This document shows positions 48,801-61,089 of a DNA stretch of 64,000 nucleotides, one piece after another. Within the stretch, counting starts at the first letter, position 1. Each line of letters opens with the position of its first letter. The notes beneath the pieces are model-generated. The model was not told where the DNA came from, did no database searches, and saw nothing but the letters and a program-made list of their open reading frames with translations. This DNA comes from Ditylenchus dipsaci. Lineage: Eukaryota > Nematoda > Chromadorea > Rhabditida > Anguinidae. Location: assembly GCA_004194705.1 (NCBI GenBank), contig SADC01000191.1, positions 124,001-188,000 of the forward strand, given 5' to 3'. Position numbers and translations under genes: made by a program.

Positions 48801-50615
48801 GGGGGAGTTGGTATATCCAAGTAGGGTCAAAATTTGGGTGCATAGACGTTTCTCGAAAATGAAACTTTTTTCATTTTCGAGAAATGTTTCTCGAATTTGA
48901 AACTCAAAAGAGTAAAATATCTCTAGGGGTATATATGTATACCTGTAAAGATACTTATTTAGACATACAAGGGTATTTGGCCGCTTCGCGGCCAAAGACC
49001 AGCACACTCCACATTGCAAGGATAAGCGTGCATACATGTGTTAACCCTAACCCCCGCAATGTGGAATATGCTGGACTTTGGCCATCACATTCAGCCAAAT
49101 ACCCTTGATATGTCTAAATAAGGTATACACCTAGAGATATTTTACTCTTTTGAGTTTCAAATTCGAGAAACGTTTCTCGAAAATGAAAAAGTTTCATTTT
49201 CGAGAAACGTCTATACCCAAAATTGGTTTTTAGGGCGCGGTCGACCAGTCTTAAATTTTTTTTGACTAAAATTTGACTTTTTGCCTTGGTCTCCAAGGTA
49301 AACCGACCTGAAAGGGTACGTGGATGAACATAAAATGGTTGGTCTATGGTTACTACCCTGTTTTGGTCATTGCAGCTAGGCAAAAACAACTCTATATGCA
49401 TTTTAGGATCAAGAGTCTTGCTTGGAATGATGTCTAAGGCAAGTGAGTGCGCGCATCTCTAACTCTCAAGCTCCTGGGACCCCTTCGGGAGCGCAGTTGG
49501 CTTGGAGGCTGGAGTTGAGATGCTCACACCCACATACCTTAGACACAAATTGCTCGAAAGTGACTCTGGATGTATAAAAAAGCATGCATAACAGAGTTCA
49601 TTCATGTGGTAGGCCCCAGTTAACAAAACTATGTTCAAATTCCATCTTTTTGTGGTATCCAGGTACCCTTGGTTGGTGCCTAAGATGAATTTAACCGGTG
49701 CTATAATTTTTGGATAAATCTTATATCTGCCTTGTTCTGGATGAAAAGTGCCTTGTTTGGCTAAAGTACACTATTTAGCCAGAGCCAAAAATGAGTTTTT
49801 TGAGGTCTAAGTATTTCATAGGTCCTGAAAACTAGGGTTGTACCGGTTCGGTTAACCGACCCGGAACGATTTTGGCCAAATAAACCGGAACCGAAAACCG
49901 GGTAAAGCAAAATTTCGGTTAATTTACGACAAAAAATAAACCGAAAACCGGGTACAAGCCGGTTAACCGACCGAAAAAAACTGAAAAACCGTAACCGAAA
50001 ACCGGGTGCGCAAAAAACCCGGTTAACCGAAAACCGGTGACCAAAGTGACAAAACGTGGTGGGATACCTTAATACCCGATATTTTAGCTTGGGGACAAAG
50101 GCAATCGGTCAACTTATGGTAACCAAATTTTTTGAAAACCTCTTTTTAGTGCGGAAATTATTTGGATACTACTTTGTTATCGGTTTTAGCGTATAAATAC
50201 GTATAATTACTTAGATAACGTCAAAACACTTTAATAGTTGACCAAAAAGGGGTACCTCCTACCCAAAGCGGGAACGAATTTTTTAGGTGATGTTATTATG
50301 TCACGGTTTAGAATCGTACTTTTTAAAAGACCATACTTGTTGATGACAATGGGAATTTGGTAAATTCAAATGCGCACGGGACACTTTTTAAACCTCTTAA
50401 GCCACCTCAAACTCTACTATATCACCGTTATCACCCCGACCCCGTTTAAACCAGGGCTGAAAAAGAGAACAAAATTGAGAAGATAGAAGTTAAAAAAATT
50501 TGAGATGGTTAGACACATTAAAGGACCATGGTTTTTGAACGCAGCGACATTTTCCAAACTTTAATTGGCGTTTGTACATTGGCGTTGTAAATTTCTACCC
50601 ATTTTTTAAATTTAG

Positions 50616-53600
50616 ATAGAATTTTCAAGAAGCTGCCTCCCCGAGATCGGCTACTAATTGAGCTAGTGTGTAAAAGTGGTGTCAGGCTGTCAAAAAAAGC
50701 TGGTCGAACTTCCGTTCGTGTGATGTTAGTTTTGAAAATGTAAGTTAGTTTTGTTAAAACCAGTCTGTTAAAACCAGTGTTTGATAAGGAGGCTTTTTTA
50801 ACCTCTAAGTGAAACTGAGCGCAAATTTTTTTGACATCAATGAAGTAATGAAGAGTTAAATCTTCTTCCCTCAGTGAGAATGAGAAGAAATGGTATCACA
50901 GAGATGGGGAAGGTTTTTTTTCAAAATAATTATATTTTTATTTTATTTTCACTAAAATCTCTCTTTGAGTGAACCCAGTCCAATACTGGTTGAAACTTTG
51001 AGTCTTGAAAGAACAACGTTTTTGAAAGAGGCGGCATTTCCGAAATTTAAATTGGCGGGACACTTTTTTCCGAAAATGTTTTTTTTTAATTAATTTTCAT
51101 TTGCTTTCAAAGGGCGGTCACGGACAAAATATGCCCGCACCAAAATGTGCCCGGACCACAATGTGCCAGGACCAAAATTTGCCCGGAACTGAAATTTGTC
51201 CAGAATCAGCGGGAATAGTCTTCTTTTTAAATTTTAGCATTCGATTTGTTTGTTTCAAGAAAAGAGATAGACAGGCGAGAAGATTCGAGCGATATTAGCG
51301 ACTCTTATGTTGGTGAAGAATTCCCGGTTGCAGTAACGAATCCCCCTCACGGGGACTGCTCGGATGGAAAAGATAACCTCATATTCGTTTTTCTCGACCC
51401 CGATTCATACTAAAGCTGCGTATTTTTTTTCAATTCTAATAAAAAAATTCGAACCACAGGGGATATCATGGTTTTTTAGTCAAAATTCGAAAAATTTAAA
51501 TAGGCGCATTTGAATTTTTAAGGGATTAAGGGCTGTATTGGGAGGAGAAGGGAATAAAAGGGGACCACTTTTAGGGCAGAACGTTAAAAAAATAAATGTT
51601 TGTATTCTTCGACTGTCTTACCATGTTTTTCAATTGGGTCGTGGCAAAAGAGACTCTATATGCATTTTTTGATCAAGGGTGTCTATGTGAAAATTTTAAA
51701 CGTAGTTAATCTCATCACTTCGCAGAAGAGCAGAAACAAAGTGGAATACTGTGATTTATTTTTACAAAACCCCCGTTTTGCGTCGCAGTTGAATTTGGCT
51801 TCTCATCAAAAATTCTTTAAAGGGGGGGGGGACTTCTACGGCTACTTTTTGACATTGACTGCTACTTCACTTCACATACATTTTTTTCACATTTTTTGTT
51901 TCTCATCTCAGATGTTTTCACACCGTTTCTAGCTGAGATTCTTCTCTTCGATTGAGTGGTTCAAACAGCCTGATTAAAAATAAGTTTTGAGAAAATCAAA
52001 ACAAACTCACACTAAAAACCGTGGTTTTTACCTAGTGTCTTTAGTGGAGTTTCACCTTATATTTTGTGTGATTTTCTCGAAAATTATTTTTAATCAGGCT
52101 GTTTGACCACTCAATCGAAAAGGAGAATCTCAGCTAAAAACGATGTGAAAACATCTGAGATGAGAAAAAAAAATGAAAAAATGTATGTGAAGTGAAGTAG
52201 CAGTCAATGTCAAAAAGTAGCCGTAGAAGTCCCCCCTTTAAAGAATTTTGATGGAGAAGCCAAATTCAACTGCGACGCATGGTCAGAGTCACCGTATCGA
52301 AGAAGCCTACTGTCGGCATAATCTTTAAAAGGAGTTTTATCAGGAAGCATGTAACAATCTCTAGTGTACACTGCTCAAGGCTCTATTATTGAAAGCAGAT
52401 TAATCATAACCTGCTGATACGAATAAGTGAGAGAAAGAGAATTGCCAAACGATCAATAACCAGTAAAAAAATTTCAGAAAAAATTCTTTTAACCACTGTC
52501 AGGTGCCATTTTTCATGCTGATTCTGATCGAAAGTCTGTTTCACGGTTACATAACTCTGTGCAAGAATTTCTAATAGTTTTTGTTTGACTGTAAATTTCT
52601 TTGAGAGGTAATTTGGTTCTTTTGAATTTTTAGCTGTGATAATTTTTTGTATGAGGTTAGAAACTTAGAAAGCTCAGGAAACGGGCTTTCGTGCATAAAA
52701 TCTGCAATCAAAATTCACTGCTCACCAGCCTAAAGAAAGAAACATACCTCAACTTGATGAGTCATCACGAAATTGGGATTTTCTGTGGGTGCTGTACCAC
52801 AATTTTTCCGGCTGATTTTTGATATTCGTGTTCTCGTGAAAAAATACACCAGGGTGAACCGTCGTTACAGTCGGAATTCCCGTGTTAATGGAGGAAAATC
52901 TTTATCTAATATCAAATACTGTATAATATCTATTAAACTGGCCCTTCTAATAAACTGTCCTCCCCGACTTTGAGTGCTTATCCTCAGACCAGAGTAAATA
53001 TTTTATGTAAGCTATTTATGGCATTTTCTTAACTCCCACAAGTTCTGCCGATTCCGCTTTTTGAACTTTAGTTTAGCACCCCAAAATCTGGAGATCGAGC
53101 TCAAAATTTTCCGATTTTCGAGGGTTGAGAAATAAACGGACAGGCATGTTTATTACAGATAATACGGTAGTTAAACTGCAGTGAAAGTCGGCTAACTTGT
53201 CCGATCTGCCAATGCCAAGCAACCTTGGGTTCACCTAGTGAAAGGTCCGAATTTAACTTTTTAAAAGCAAAAAAAATCGTTGAAAAATTGTTGTTATATT
53301 TTCGGAGTAAAAAAGGTTCTCCCGCCAACTTAAAATTCGGAAATGCCGCTGCGTTCAAAAACCATGGCCCTTTAGATTTTTTTCTTTTGGATGGCCAATG
53401 TTCTCCTTAGAGGTGGCCGATCCGTTCAGAATCTTCAAATTCGTGTCCCTCGCCCTGCTTACAAAATTGATATTTACCGTTCGCATGTTCGTTAAAGCTG
53501 TCTTTGCTCTCTTTTTGACACCGAATGTGAAACATCTAACTTTGGATTTGCCGAGTGAGAAATATGTCCTGACACAATGGTCAAACTCAAGCTATGTGAC

Positions 53601-53950
53601 AAATTGAAGTCTTTGTCGGTTGGTTTTGAGTAAGTTAGTACAGGAAAAAATAACTTCTAGTCGTAAGTATTGTTTACAGGAAAAAACCCGCAGTAAGGGT
53701 TGAACACATTGCTGATCAAGTGTTCTCAGTTAGAATACTTAGGCTGGTAGGAAATAAACGCTACAAAATAAAGTTTCTGCCATCCCACTCTTAAGTTTCT
53801 TGATGAAGGAAACGATGAAGATTTCTACCAAGTGATGAAGGTGGTTGTCCGCCAGAATATTGCTTTGGGGGTCTTGGATTGCCATGGACTTTGAGTTGTA
53901 TGACAATTTGGCGAGAATGAATTTTACCAGGTTAGTTGTCCGTCAACTAG
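50616..53950 (+). pseudogene. mirror copy of the F-box/LRR gene, 3'-truncated
   Basis: Right-arm copies of three exons: F-box 50616-50739, LRR from 53394 to about 53630, and LRR from about 53680 to 53933. Relative to the left arm, bases are lost or gained in runs (AAA to AA and AAAAA to AAAA in the F-box exon, GTAAAG to GTTAAAG, AATTGG to AATGG), breaking the frame. The last two exons of the gene (37029-36614) have no counterpart here because the arm ends at 56665. Confidence 0.85.
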
Positions 53951-56513
53951 ATTAATTCAAACAGCTGTCTGAAGTTCAATAATTGAAATAGATACATAGA
54001 TGAACAGCTTTTTCTATCTTATTTAACGTACTCACTCTAACATCTACCCCTACCCACCCCTTTCATCAGAATTCTCATCTTAAAGTTCTGTAATAAAGTA
54101 CATTTCGTGAAATAAAGTACATTGTATCAGTTTTCGTCAAAAAGTACTATTTTGTTCAGTGCTTGTTGAGCTTCGAGCTACAAAAAAAGGTTTTTACGTA
54201 ACAATTTCGAAAAATTGGTTTTTTGCCCTTTGTTAACTATTTGTCGAGTCTTTTGACTTGCTTTTTCTGCATGAATCTGCACTTGGGTCATTTTTTTTCA
54301 TATTTTTTTATTGTTTTTATGTTGTTGTCTTGAAGGAAAGTCGTTATTTTTAACTTTTTTTACCAAAATTTGAATTTTTGCCTTCAGACATCAAATTGTT
54401 TACTGTTTAAGGGCTGTTTAAGAGTAGTATCCACCTTATACTACAAAACCATCTTAATTGTATGCGAACCATCTGGATGGTACCCAAACTACCTGGAGGG
54501 TACCCAACCATCTGGACGGTAGCCAAACTCCCTGGATTTAAACCACATGGACTGTACCTAAACGTTTTTTATAGTATCCTATAAAAGATTTTGAAACACA
54601 TAAAATTGTAACATGGTTTTCTGTGCTTTTCAAAATCTTAAATTGGCGCCTTTTAAATTTAAAAGGGAATAAAGGCTAATTGGGTGAAGAAGGGAAATAA
54701 AAAGGGGGCCACTAATCATAGAGGCCCACTAACAAGAAGATGTTGAACATAGTTTTGAATACCGTGAACCGCGGGCTCTACTGCATAAATAACTCTCGTA
54801 TGCATGCTTTTTTATGCATCCTAATTCACTCAGTGGCTAAGTGCAGTCAGCCAGGTAAATTTTTTACAAAAAATATAGGTAAAAATACCGTATTGGCAGT
54901 GTTTATAGTCGGGGTCAACATTTTTGACCCTTAACATTCATTGTTGACCCCTAAACATTTGTTGTTGACCCCTAAATATTTGTTGCTGATTTATCTAATT
55001 CTTTTGTTTACAACCCACTTTATCTGACTAATTTTGCATGAAATTTATTATTTTTTTAGTCTCATCGAAGAAGTTAAATTCTATTCAGCCAATATTTTTA
55101 TAGATACCAATGAAAAGTCCTAAATATCCCATGAGCCTTTCGAGTTCTATTAGTGGTTACATCGGGTGAAGTGCAAGCCGGCAAGGTACCTTCCAGTGGT
55201 AGATACCTCCTGGTCAGGTGGATATTAACCTGGATGGCCTAAAAAATTTAAATTTCTCAATAGTTAAAAATGAAGCATTTTTACAGCTTAAATTGTGTGG
55301 GGAATTGGGTTTGTTAAGTCCAAAATTGAGATTTTACACACCCTAACTTCAATACCTGGTGTAGTACCATCCGGCCAGGTGGATATCCACCTGGATGGCC
55401 TAAAATAAGATAGTCAATTTAAATAAAAAAGCCATTTTTATAAAATTACATTTTGTGAAAAACTGGGCTTGTTAAGACCGAAAATTCGATTTCACCTACC
55501 CAACCCTAAACTGGGGTGGGTATCACCTAGACAGCTTGATATCCATGTAACTCTAGGTTAGGAGTATATTCACCCAAATGACCTGAAAAGTCGAACGTTA
55601 GTCTTTTTATATCTAAAATTATGGTAAAAAAATGCGTGGCGATGCGTGTATGAAGTGCTACACCAACCCTTACCCCATTTAGAATCCTTCAGAACCCCAT
55701 CCAGAATGGCCAAAAGCCAAAAATAACTGGTTTTTAGGGTGTTTATTTAAGGGGGTGAACTATTTGTGAAAAATCGATCGAACGGATTAGAATTCCAATT
55801 AGATGGGATTAATTGCTCGGAATTCCTCACTATCCATTCTAAACCACCTCAATTACACCAAACCACAAGATTTCGAGCGATTAAGTCCATCTGACTGGAA
55901 ATCTGATCTGTTCAATAGATTTTTCGCAAAAACTTTATCCCCTTTAATAAACCCATTAAACCAGTTATTTTTGTCTTTGGCCACTCTGGATGGAGTTCTG
56001 AATCAGAACCCACAGAACTTCTGAGTGATTCTGAGGGGTGATGGAGAGGTTGCTGGCTCGAATCCACCTGGATACATATCTTATTTTTTTATCATAGGAG
56101 TGTAGAGGTCCGTATATTAATCACCAAGGTTGCTCGTTCGAATCCTTCCGGGTGCAATCAGTCCCGAGTAGAGGATTTCGATTAAGGTGCTGGTCACAGG
56201 GTGCTTAACGTGGTTCGGGAAGCATGGGGTGATTTAGATGGTTTGGTTGATTTGAATGGTTTCAGCAGTTTGGAATAGTTTAGGGTAAATTACGGATGGT
56301 TTTAGTAGTTTGGGGTGTTTTGGGATGGTCTAGGTTGATTTGGGGTGGTTTAAGTAGTTCGGGATGGTTTCGGATTATTTGGAGTGTACTAAGTGTTTCT
56401 CGTGCTGTGTAGTGGTTTAAGGAGTTTGGGTGGTCTGGTATGACCCCTTGCGATGAACTAATACCAGTGAGGATGCATCTAAACTACATAAGATAGATAT
56501 TAAAATAGATATA

Positions 56514-56820
56514 CCGTATTTTCTCTATTAACGCACCCGGGTACATTATTTTTCAACCCTCGAAAAATCTCAAAATTGTCAATTAAAAATGGCCTTAACT
56601 CTAAAATCCTAGTCCAAAATAGGATGGGGTTCATTATTAGAGAGGGGTTCCTTAATAGAAAAAATATACCGTATTTTCTTTAATAATGACCCGGGGTCAT
56701 TATTTTTCAACCCTCAAAAATTCCGATATTGTCAATCAAAAATGCCTTAACTCTGAATCCTAGTCAAAAATAAGGGGGAGGTCATTATTAAAGAGGGGGT
56801 CATTATTAGAGAAAATACGG
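56514..56820. mobile_element. two abutting CCGTATT-family MITEs at the right arm edge
   Basis: The first copy, 56514 to about 56667, is the mirror of 38957-39110. The second, 56669-56820 (TA / CCGTATTTTCTTTAATAATG ... CATTATTAGAGAAAATACGG / TA), begins where the first ends, as if inserted at its terminal TA. The second carries the palindromic word TGACCCGGGGTCA. Confidence 0.9.
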
Positions 56821-57344
56821 TAGCTTCTCACATCATATAGTTGAGGTTTAGGGCTATCAAATGAGCTATTGACTGAGTAAACATTGCTTCAAAAACTCAG
56901 ATAAAATTTTAAGACTCCGCCCAAAAATCCTAACTCGAATTCGAATGCGGATGCTTGGACGGAGTCTTTCTTTTTTAACTCAATTTTTTCAACAGCCATC
57001 TACTTTATCAATAGCTCATCTGTTAGCTCTGAATCTTAGCTACAAGATGGCTCCGAAAAAATAATTTTAGAAAAATTTAAAAAAGAATCATGGCCATTTC
57101 CGTGTGACAAATCTGATTTAGCATTCGCAAACAGACTCCTCATTGTGAACGTAGCTTAAGCCTCAGCGGGAATACTCGTTTTTTTTAAATTTTACATGCG
57201 AAAAATTTTTCATTGGAAGCTTAGTCTTTATGCATTTACGAAATTTTAAAATAGCATCAAGAAAACAGTTGTGAACGCTTGAAATCAGTAGAATTTCTTG
57301 GGACATCCTGTATTTTGCCTGATTACTCATGGACTCGACAGATC

Positions 57345-57430
57345 GGCCAATCCCGAAATTTTGATCGAGATCCCGAATTAATCGGGATCCCGACGGGATC
57401 CCGATTTATTTTTTCGTAATCCCGATCCCG
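57345..57430. repeat. TCCCGAT word array
   Basis: About eight copies of ATCCCGA/TCGGGAT within 85 bp (for example ATCGGGATCCCGACGGGATC). Probably the subterminal zone of another element; no partner end identified. 56900-57340 shows an ordinary foldback (AAGACTCCG / CGGAGTCTT) and no gene. Confidence 0.55.
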
Positions 57431-57689
57431 AATGATTTTTTAGAATCATAGTTTTTGTTTTCTATATATAAAATACGGCGTCCAGCGTTTAGTATTTTTT
57501 GTGCCATTCTGTTTGAATTTGCGCCTTTAAAATTTTATTTTTGGGTGTTTAATGCATTTTTCACTGTTTTTTACTTAGGCGAAGCCGTGCGCTCAGGTTA
57601 GACCAGCGCATGTTAGCCGGGACTAAAAAACCTCTTACAAATGCAAAAAAGTAATAGTAAAAAAGTCACGAGTTCGAGAAAGGGTAATT

Positions 57690-58075
57690 AGCATAATTTT
57701 TTGAGTTTAAGTGGTGAATCTGCATGTCCACCTGTGGCAAATTTATTTCTTATGTTTCAGTTTCAAAATCTTTTTCGTTCACGATTCCGATAATCTGAAA
57801 ATAGCGGGACGAAAAATATAGTAAAGTATCTGGCCACGTTTGTCTGTAATCCAGCCTCAGTTCTATTGCATAATCATAAGGGTTGATAATAGTAAAATGC
57901 TATTTTGTGTGTTATATTTTTTTAGTTTTTTGTAAATTTAATCGAGTGACAGTTTTCTACCTACAAACTATTCTTAGATTATCGGAATCGTGCACGAAAA
58001 AGATTTTTGAAACTGAAATATAAGAAATAAATTTGCCACAGGTGGACACGCAGATTCACCACTTGAACTCTCATG
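57690..58075. repeat. foldback repeat
   Basis: GTGGTGAATCTGCATGTCCA, CCTGTGGCAAATTTATTTCT and ACGATTCCGATAATCTG on the left; complements on the right ending GCAGATTCACCACTTGAACT. No coding evidence. Confidence 0.8.
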
Positions 58076-58859
58076 TGGATTCACTTGACCAAAACATTTA
58101 ACTTCCTTATTTCAACCTATCAGCTGGGTATCCATTGACCATAAGTATCCTTTTATATCCAGTTATCTCCATTCACCTGAAACATCTTAGCATTGGGTAC
58201 CAATACCTTGGCTACTACTGTGCAGTCACTTTTACCCAAGTACCGATACCGAAGCATTGCTTTGTACCAACACCCGAGTACCTTTACTTAGATACGAAAC
58301 CTGAGTACCACTTGGATACCTCACGAGGTATAAAAATAATCCAGTCTAGAGTTCCTGCAAGTAAAATCGCTGTTTTAGGTGTATTATCAAACCATGTTGA
58401 GCACATGATTCTGCACAAGGTACACTGATTTAGATTTACTTTCAGCCGAATCCAAAATTTGAGAAATAATTAATTGAAGATCGAGATGTGACTATGAAAC
58501 GGGTATCATGGTTTTGCTAGAGTATCTTTCCTCAAAATTAAATTTTCCTCGGGGGATAATCACCAGTATAATCATGATTATTGATTCCTAAATAGGCACG
58601 GTAACACTTGTTTTCAAAAAATCACTTTTTTTTGATTTATCCTTGGTCCCTCAAGGTGAAAAAACTAAAAATAGTCAAGATTTTTTTTGTTTTAATCGTC
58701 GCTAAAACAATTTAAGATGTTTTTCAACATGGCTATAGCAAAAGGAGACTTTATGCATTTTTAATTCATGCTTTAATTTAAACCACCGATTGTTTTTACA
58801 ATCCGCATTTTCACTAGATTTGAGTTAAATCTGATGTTTTTTTTTAGAGTCTCGGTTTT

Positions 58860-59025
58860 GCCTTTTTGCGATGTTACGCTGCGATGTTTTTCAGCCATCC
58901 ATGGTTGTGATACGCGCTGTTTTCGAAAATTTGCGTACGCTGTTGCGCTGCGATCTTTTTGGCCCAAATTCGCTGCGTACGCTGAGATGTTGTGCTGAGA
59001 TGTAACGCAGCGCCCGATTCTCTAG
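58860..59025. repeat. GCTGCGATGTT word array
   Basis: Repeated GCGATGTT/GCTGCGAT/TACGCTG words ending GCGCCCGATTCTCTA (like a TAGAGAATCGGGCGC end). Likely the end zone of an unresolved element. 58076-58850 shows no gene. Confidence 0.5.
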
Positions 59026-59689
59026 TTTTTTTTTGATAAAAAAATTTGCAGAAAACATTGGTCAGATCAGGTGGAACTCTTATAGAATACTTTCAAGACA
59101 GAAGCAAATTTCTGCCGCCACCTTTTTTCATTGCATTCTATAAAAAAATAACTGGTTTTTGTTGGGTGGTTTGAGAGTCAAATTGATAGGCTTTTTTAAT
59201 TTTTTAAAATTAGCTTGTTATCCTGCGAGTATTTGAACTAGTTCTGCTGCATTTTAAACGCTGATTATTTTGGTATTTTGCTCTTGAGCTCACTTCGAGT
59301 CAGAATCTCACTGAGATCTCACTCCCCAGCTATTTTTCAGTTCCCACTCTCACTCACTGACTTGATAATAATGTTCATATTATTGTTCATACTATTCCAG
59401 ATTATATTGTAGCAGCAGTAGTCTGAGCAGGACTCGTAATGAAAACACAAAATTAACGCAAGTAATATTTATTGTGTGGGACAAATCCGAGAATCAATAA
59501 CAAATGTGTGGAACAAACGAATAATACACTCGATAATCTGTCTATTTCAACTTGTCATGGACATTTGCCAAGTTAAAACTATGTAACTCTTCCATGATCT
59601 AAATTAACAAAGAAAACTGAGAAAAAAATCCAGACACGAAGAAACCCGAAAATTCACGAATTAGGAATCCTAGGAAGGGGCGGGGGAGG

Positions 59690-59890
59690 GGGCGGTGTCC
59701 CACCGGAGAAGTACCAAATTTTTTATTCTCGCTCACAGTCCAAAACGTGTCCTTAGCAAAACGCTGGTATTTTGTAGGAAAATATTCTTCGGAATATCGA
59801 CAGGGATCAACAGTGATGGAAAGGGCCAAACCAGGCTTACCGTGTAAATAACCAATGTGATAGTGATATATAGGGACAATATAGTCAAAA
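59690..59890 (-). CDS. candidate coding exon, family not recognised
   Basis: Reads DYIVPIYHYHIGYLHGKPGL, then SITVDPCRYSEEYFPTKYQR and FAKDTFWTVSENKKFGTSP, an unusually protein-like composition for this A+T-rich sequence. A possible donor (ACACG|gtaagc) falls inside, so the true exon may be shorter. No family recognised and no neighbouring exons found. Confidence 0.35.
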
Positions 59891-60279
59891 GGCAACCCTC
59901 ATATCATCACTTAAAAAGAATTAGAATTGGAGTTAATCATCTCAAATTGCTAATCGCTTAACGCTCACAAATAACTATGATTTTAAGACAGTGTCTTTTA
60001 TTTACTTAACTTTTTGATGCATAGAATCAACAATCTTCACACAGAAAGGTCTATTTTCCACCTATGTATTATTTTGATTTCGTTAGGTAATTTGCTAAGT
60101 TGGTAGAATTTTCCAGCTCTCACCAATATTCTCTAAAATTGATTTCGAAGCTAGTTTAATAAAGTGTACGGTCTGAAGTACCTACCATAAATGTTCTGAT
60201 TAAATGGTCTCCCGTTATATATTCCAACCTCTCTTCAGAAGGCTGTTATTTTAGAGAGGGCAAGCATGTTTTTTGATGG

Positions 60280-60530
60280 AGCGGCAAAATTGCGCACCGA
60301 GTTTTTTCTTTAAATCTAAGAGTCAAATCTTCGAACAATGTTTTTAACAAATGATACTTTGTTAGGCTCCCTCATACTCCTGCGCAACACGAGTCGCGCA
60401 ACAAAATTTCATAGGGTTCTACAGGAACAATTTTTATTTCGGTCGCAGACATCTTATACTCAAAATGACGGCTAGAATCTAGTAAACATTTTGGTAATAA
60501 AAAATTTTTGGCGCGCAATTTTTGCCGCTC
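60280..60530. repeat. foldback element, GGAGCGGCAAAAATTGCGC ends
   Basis: GGAGCGGCAAAATTGCGC at 60280 is mirrored by GCGCAATTTTTGCCGCTCC near 60512-60530. Internal words CTGCGCAAC/GTCGCGCAAC. The adjacent 60540-60990 has CTTGGTCCTCTAAGCTG-type stems. No gene seen. Confidence 0.6.
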
Positions 60531-61089
60531 CTTTTCGACCTATCAATTTTAATCCGAACCGAGCCATGTTTATTTTATACAGTTTTGCCAAAACTGCGTT
60601 TTGGCCTCTTTTTTTTATTCCCGCAGCCTTATTGAGATAGAAATCATGTTTTGGCAGTGGACAGACATTTTCGAAGAAAAAAAAACAATATGGATTTTCG
60701 GGTGTATACAGAGTGTTTTTCGAGAGAGCCATTTTATTAAAACGTTTACAGTAAGCCCAGACAATTTTCGAATTTGCGCATTTTTAAACTGATCTTGTAA
60801 AGAACTCAGTCGTAGCATAAACCCTCCACTCAAACGCAATATACACTCCCTTAGTCTATTTCCTTGGTCCTCTAAGCTGATTTTTTTCGAAATTTTTTAA
60901 AATAAATTTTATATCTTTTTCATAACTTCATAGAAAAAAATTAAAAAGGTTTTAAAAAAGTTCAGTCTGGGTTACTAAGGCAAACTGGCTGGGAAGTGTA
61001 TATAGAGAGGTGTATACTACGATTCAGCCTTGTAAATCGCTGAATAAGAATCGCAATGAAAAATTATTTAGTTGCTTAAAATTAGTATA

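Larger units (their letters stand above)
38961..56665. repeat. 17.7-kb near-perfect palindrome, arms about 8.86 kb, 3-nt spacer
   Basis: The left arm 38961-47825 and right arm 47829-56665 are reverse complements. Anchor pairs: 39000 with 56625, 42248 with about 53394, 45046 with 50616, 47786 with 47869. The centre is GACACTC-ACA-GAGTGTC at 47819-47835. Arms differ by scattered one- or two-base changes, many in homopolymers. Both outer edges fall inside CCGTATT-family ends. The arms contain the F-box/LRR exons, a TTAA element, hairpin-family elements and further palindromes. Confidence 0.95.
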
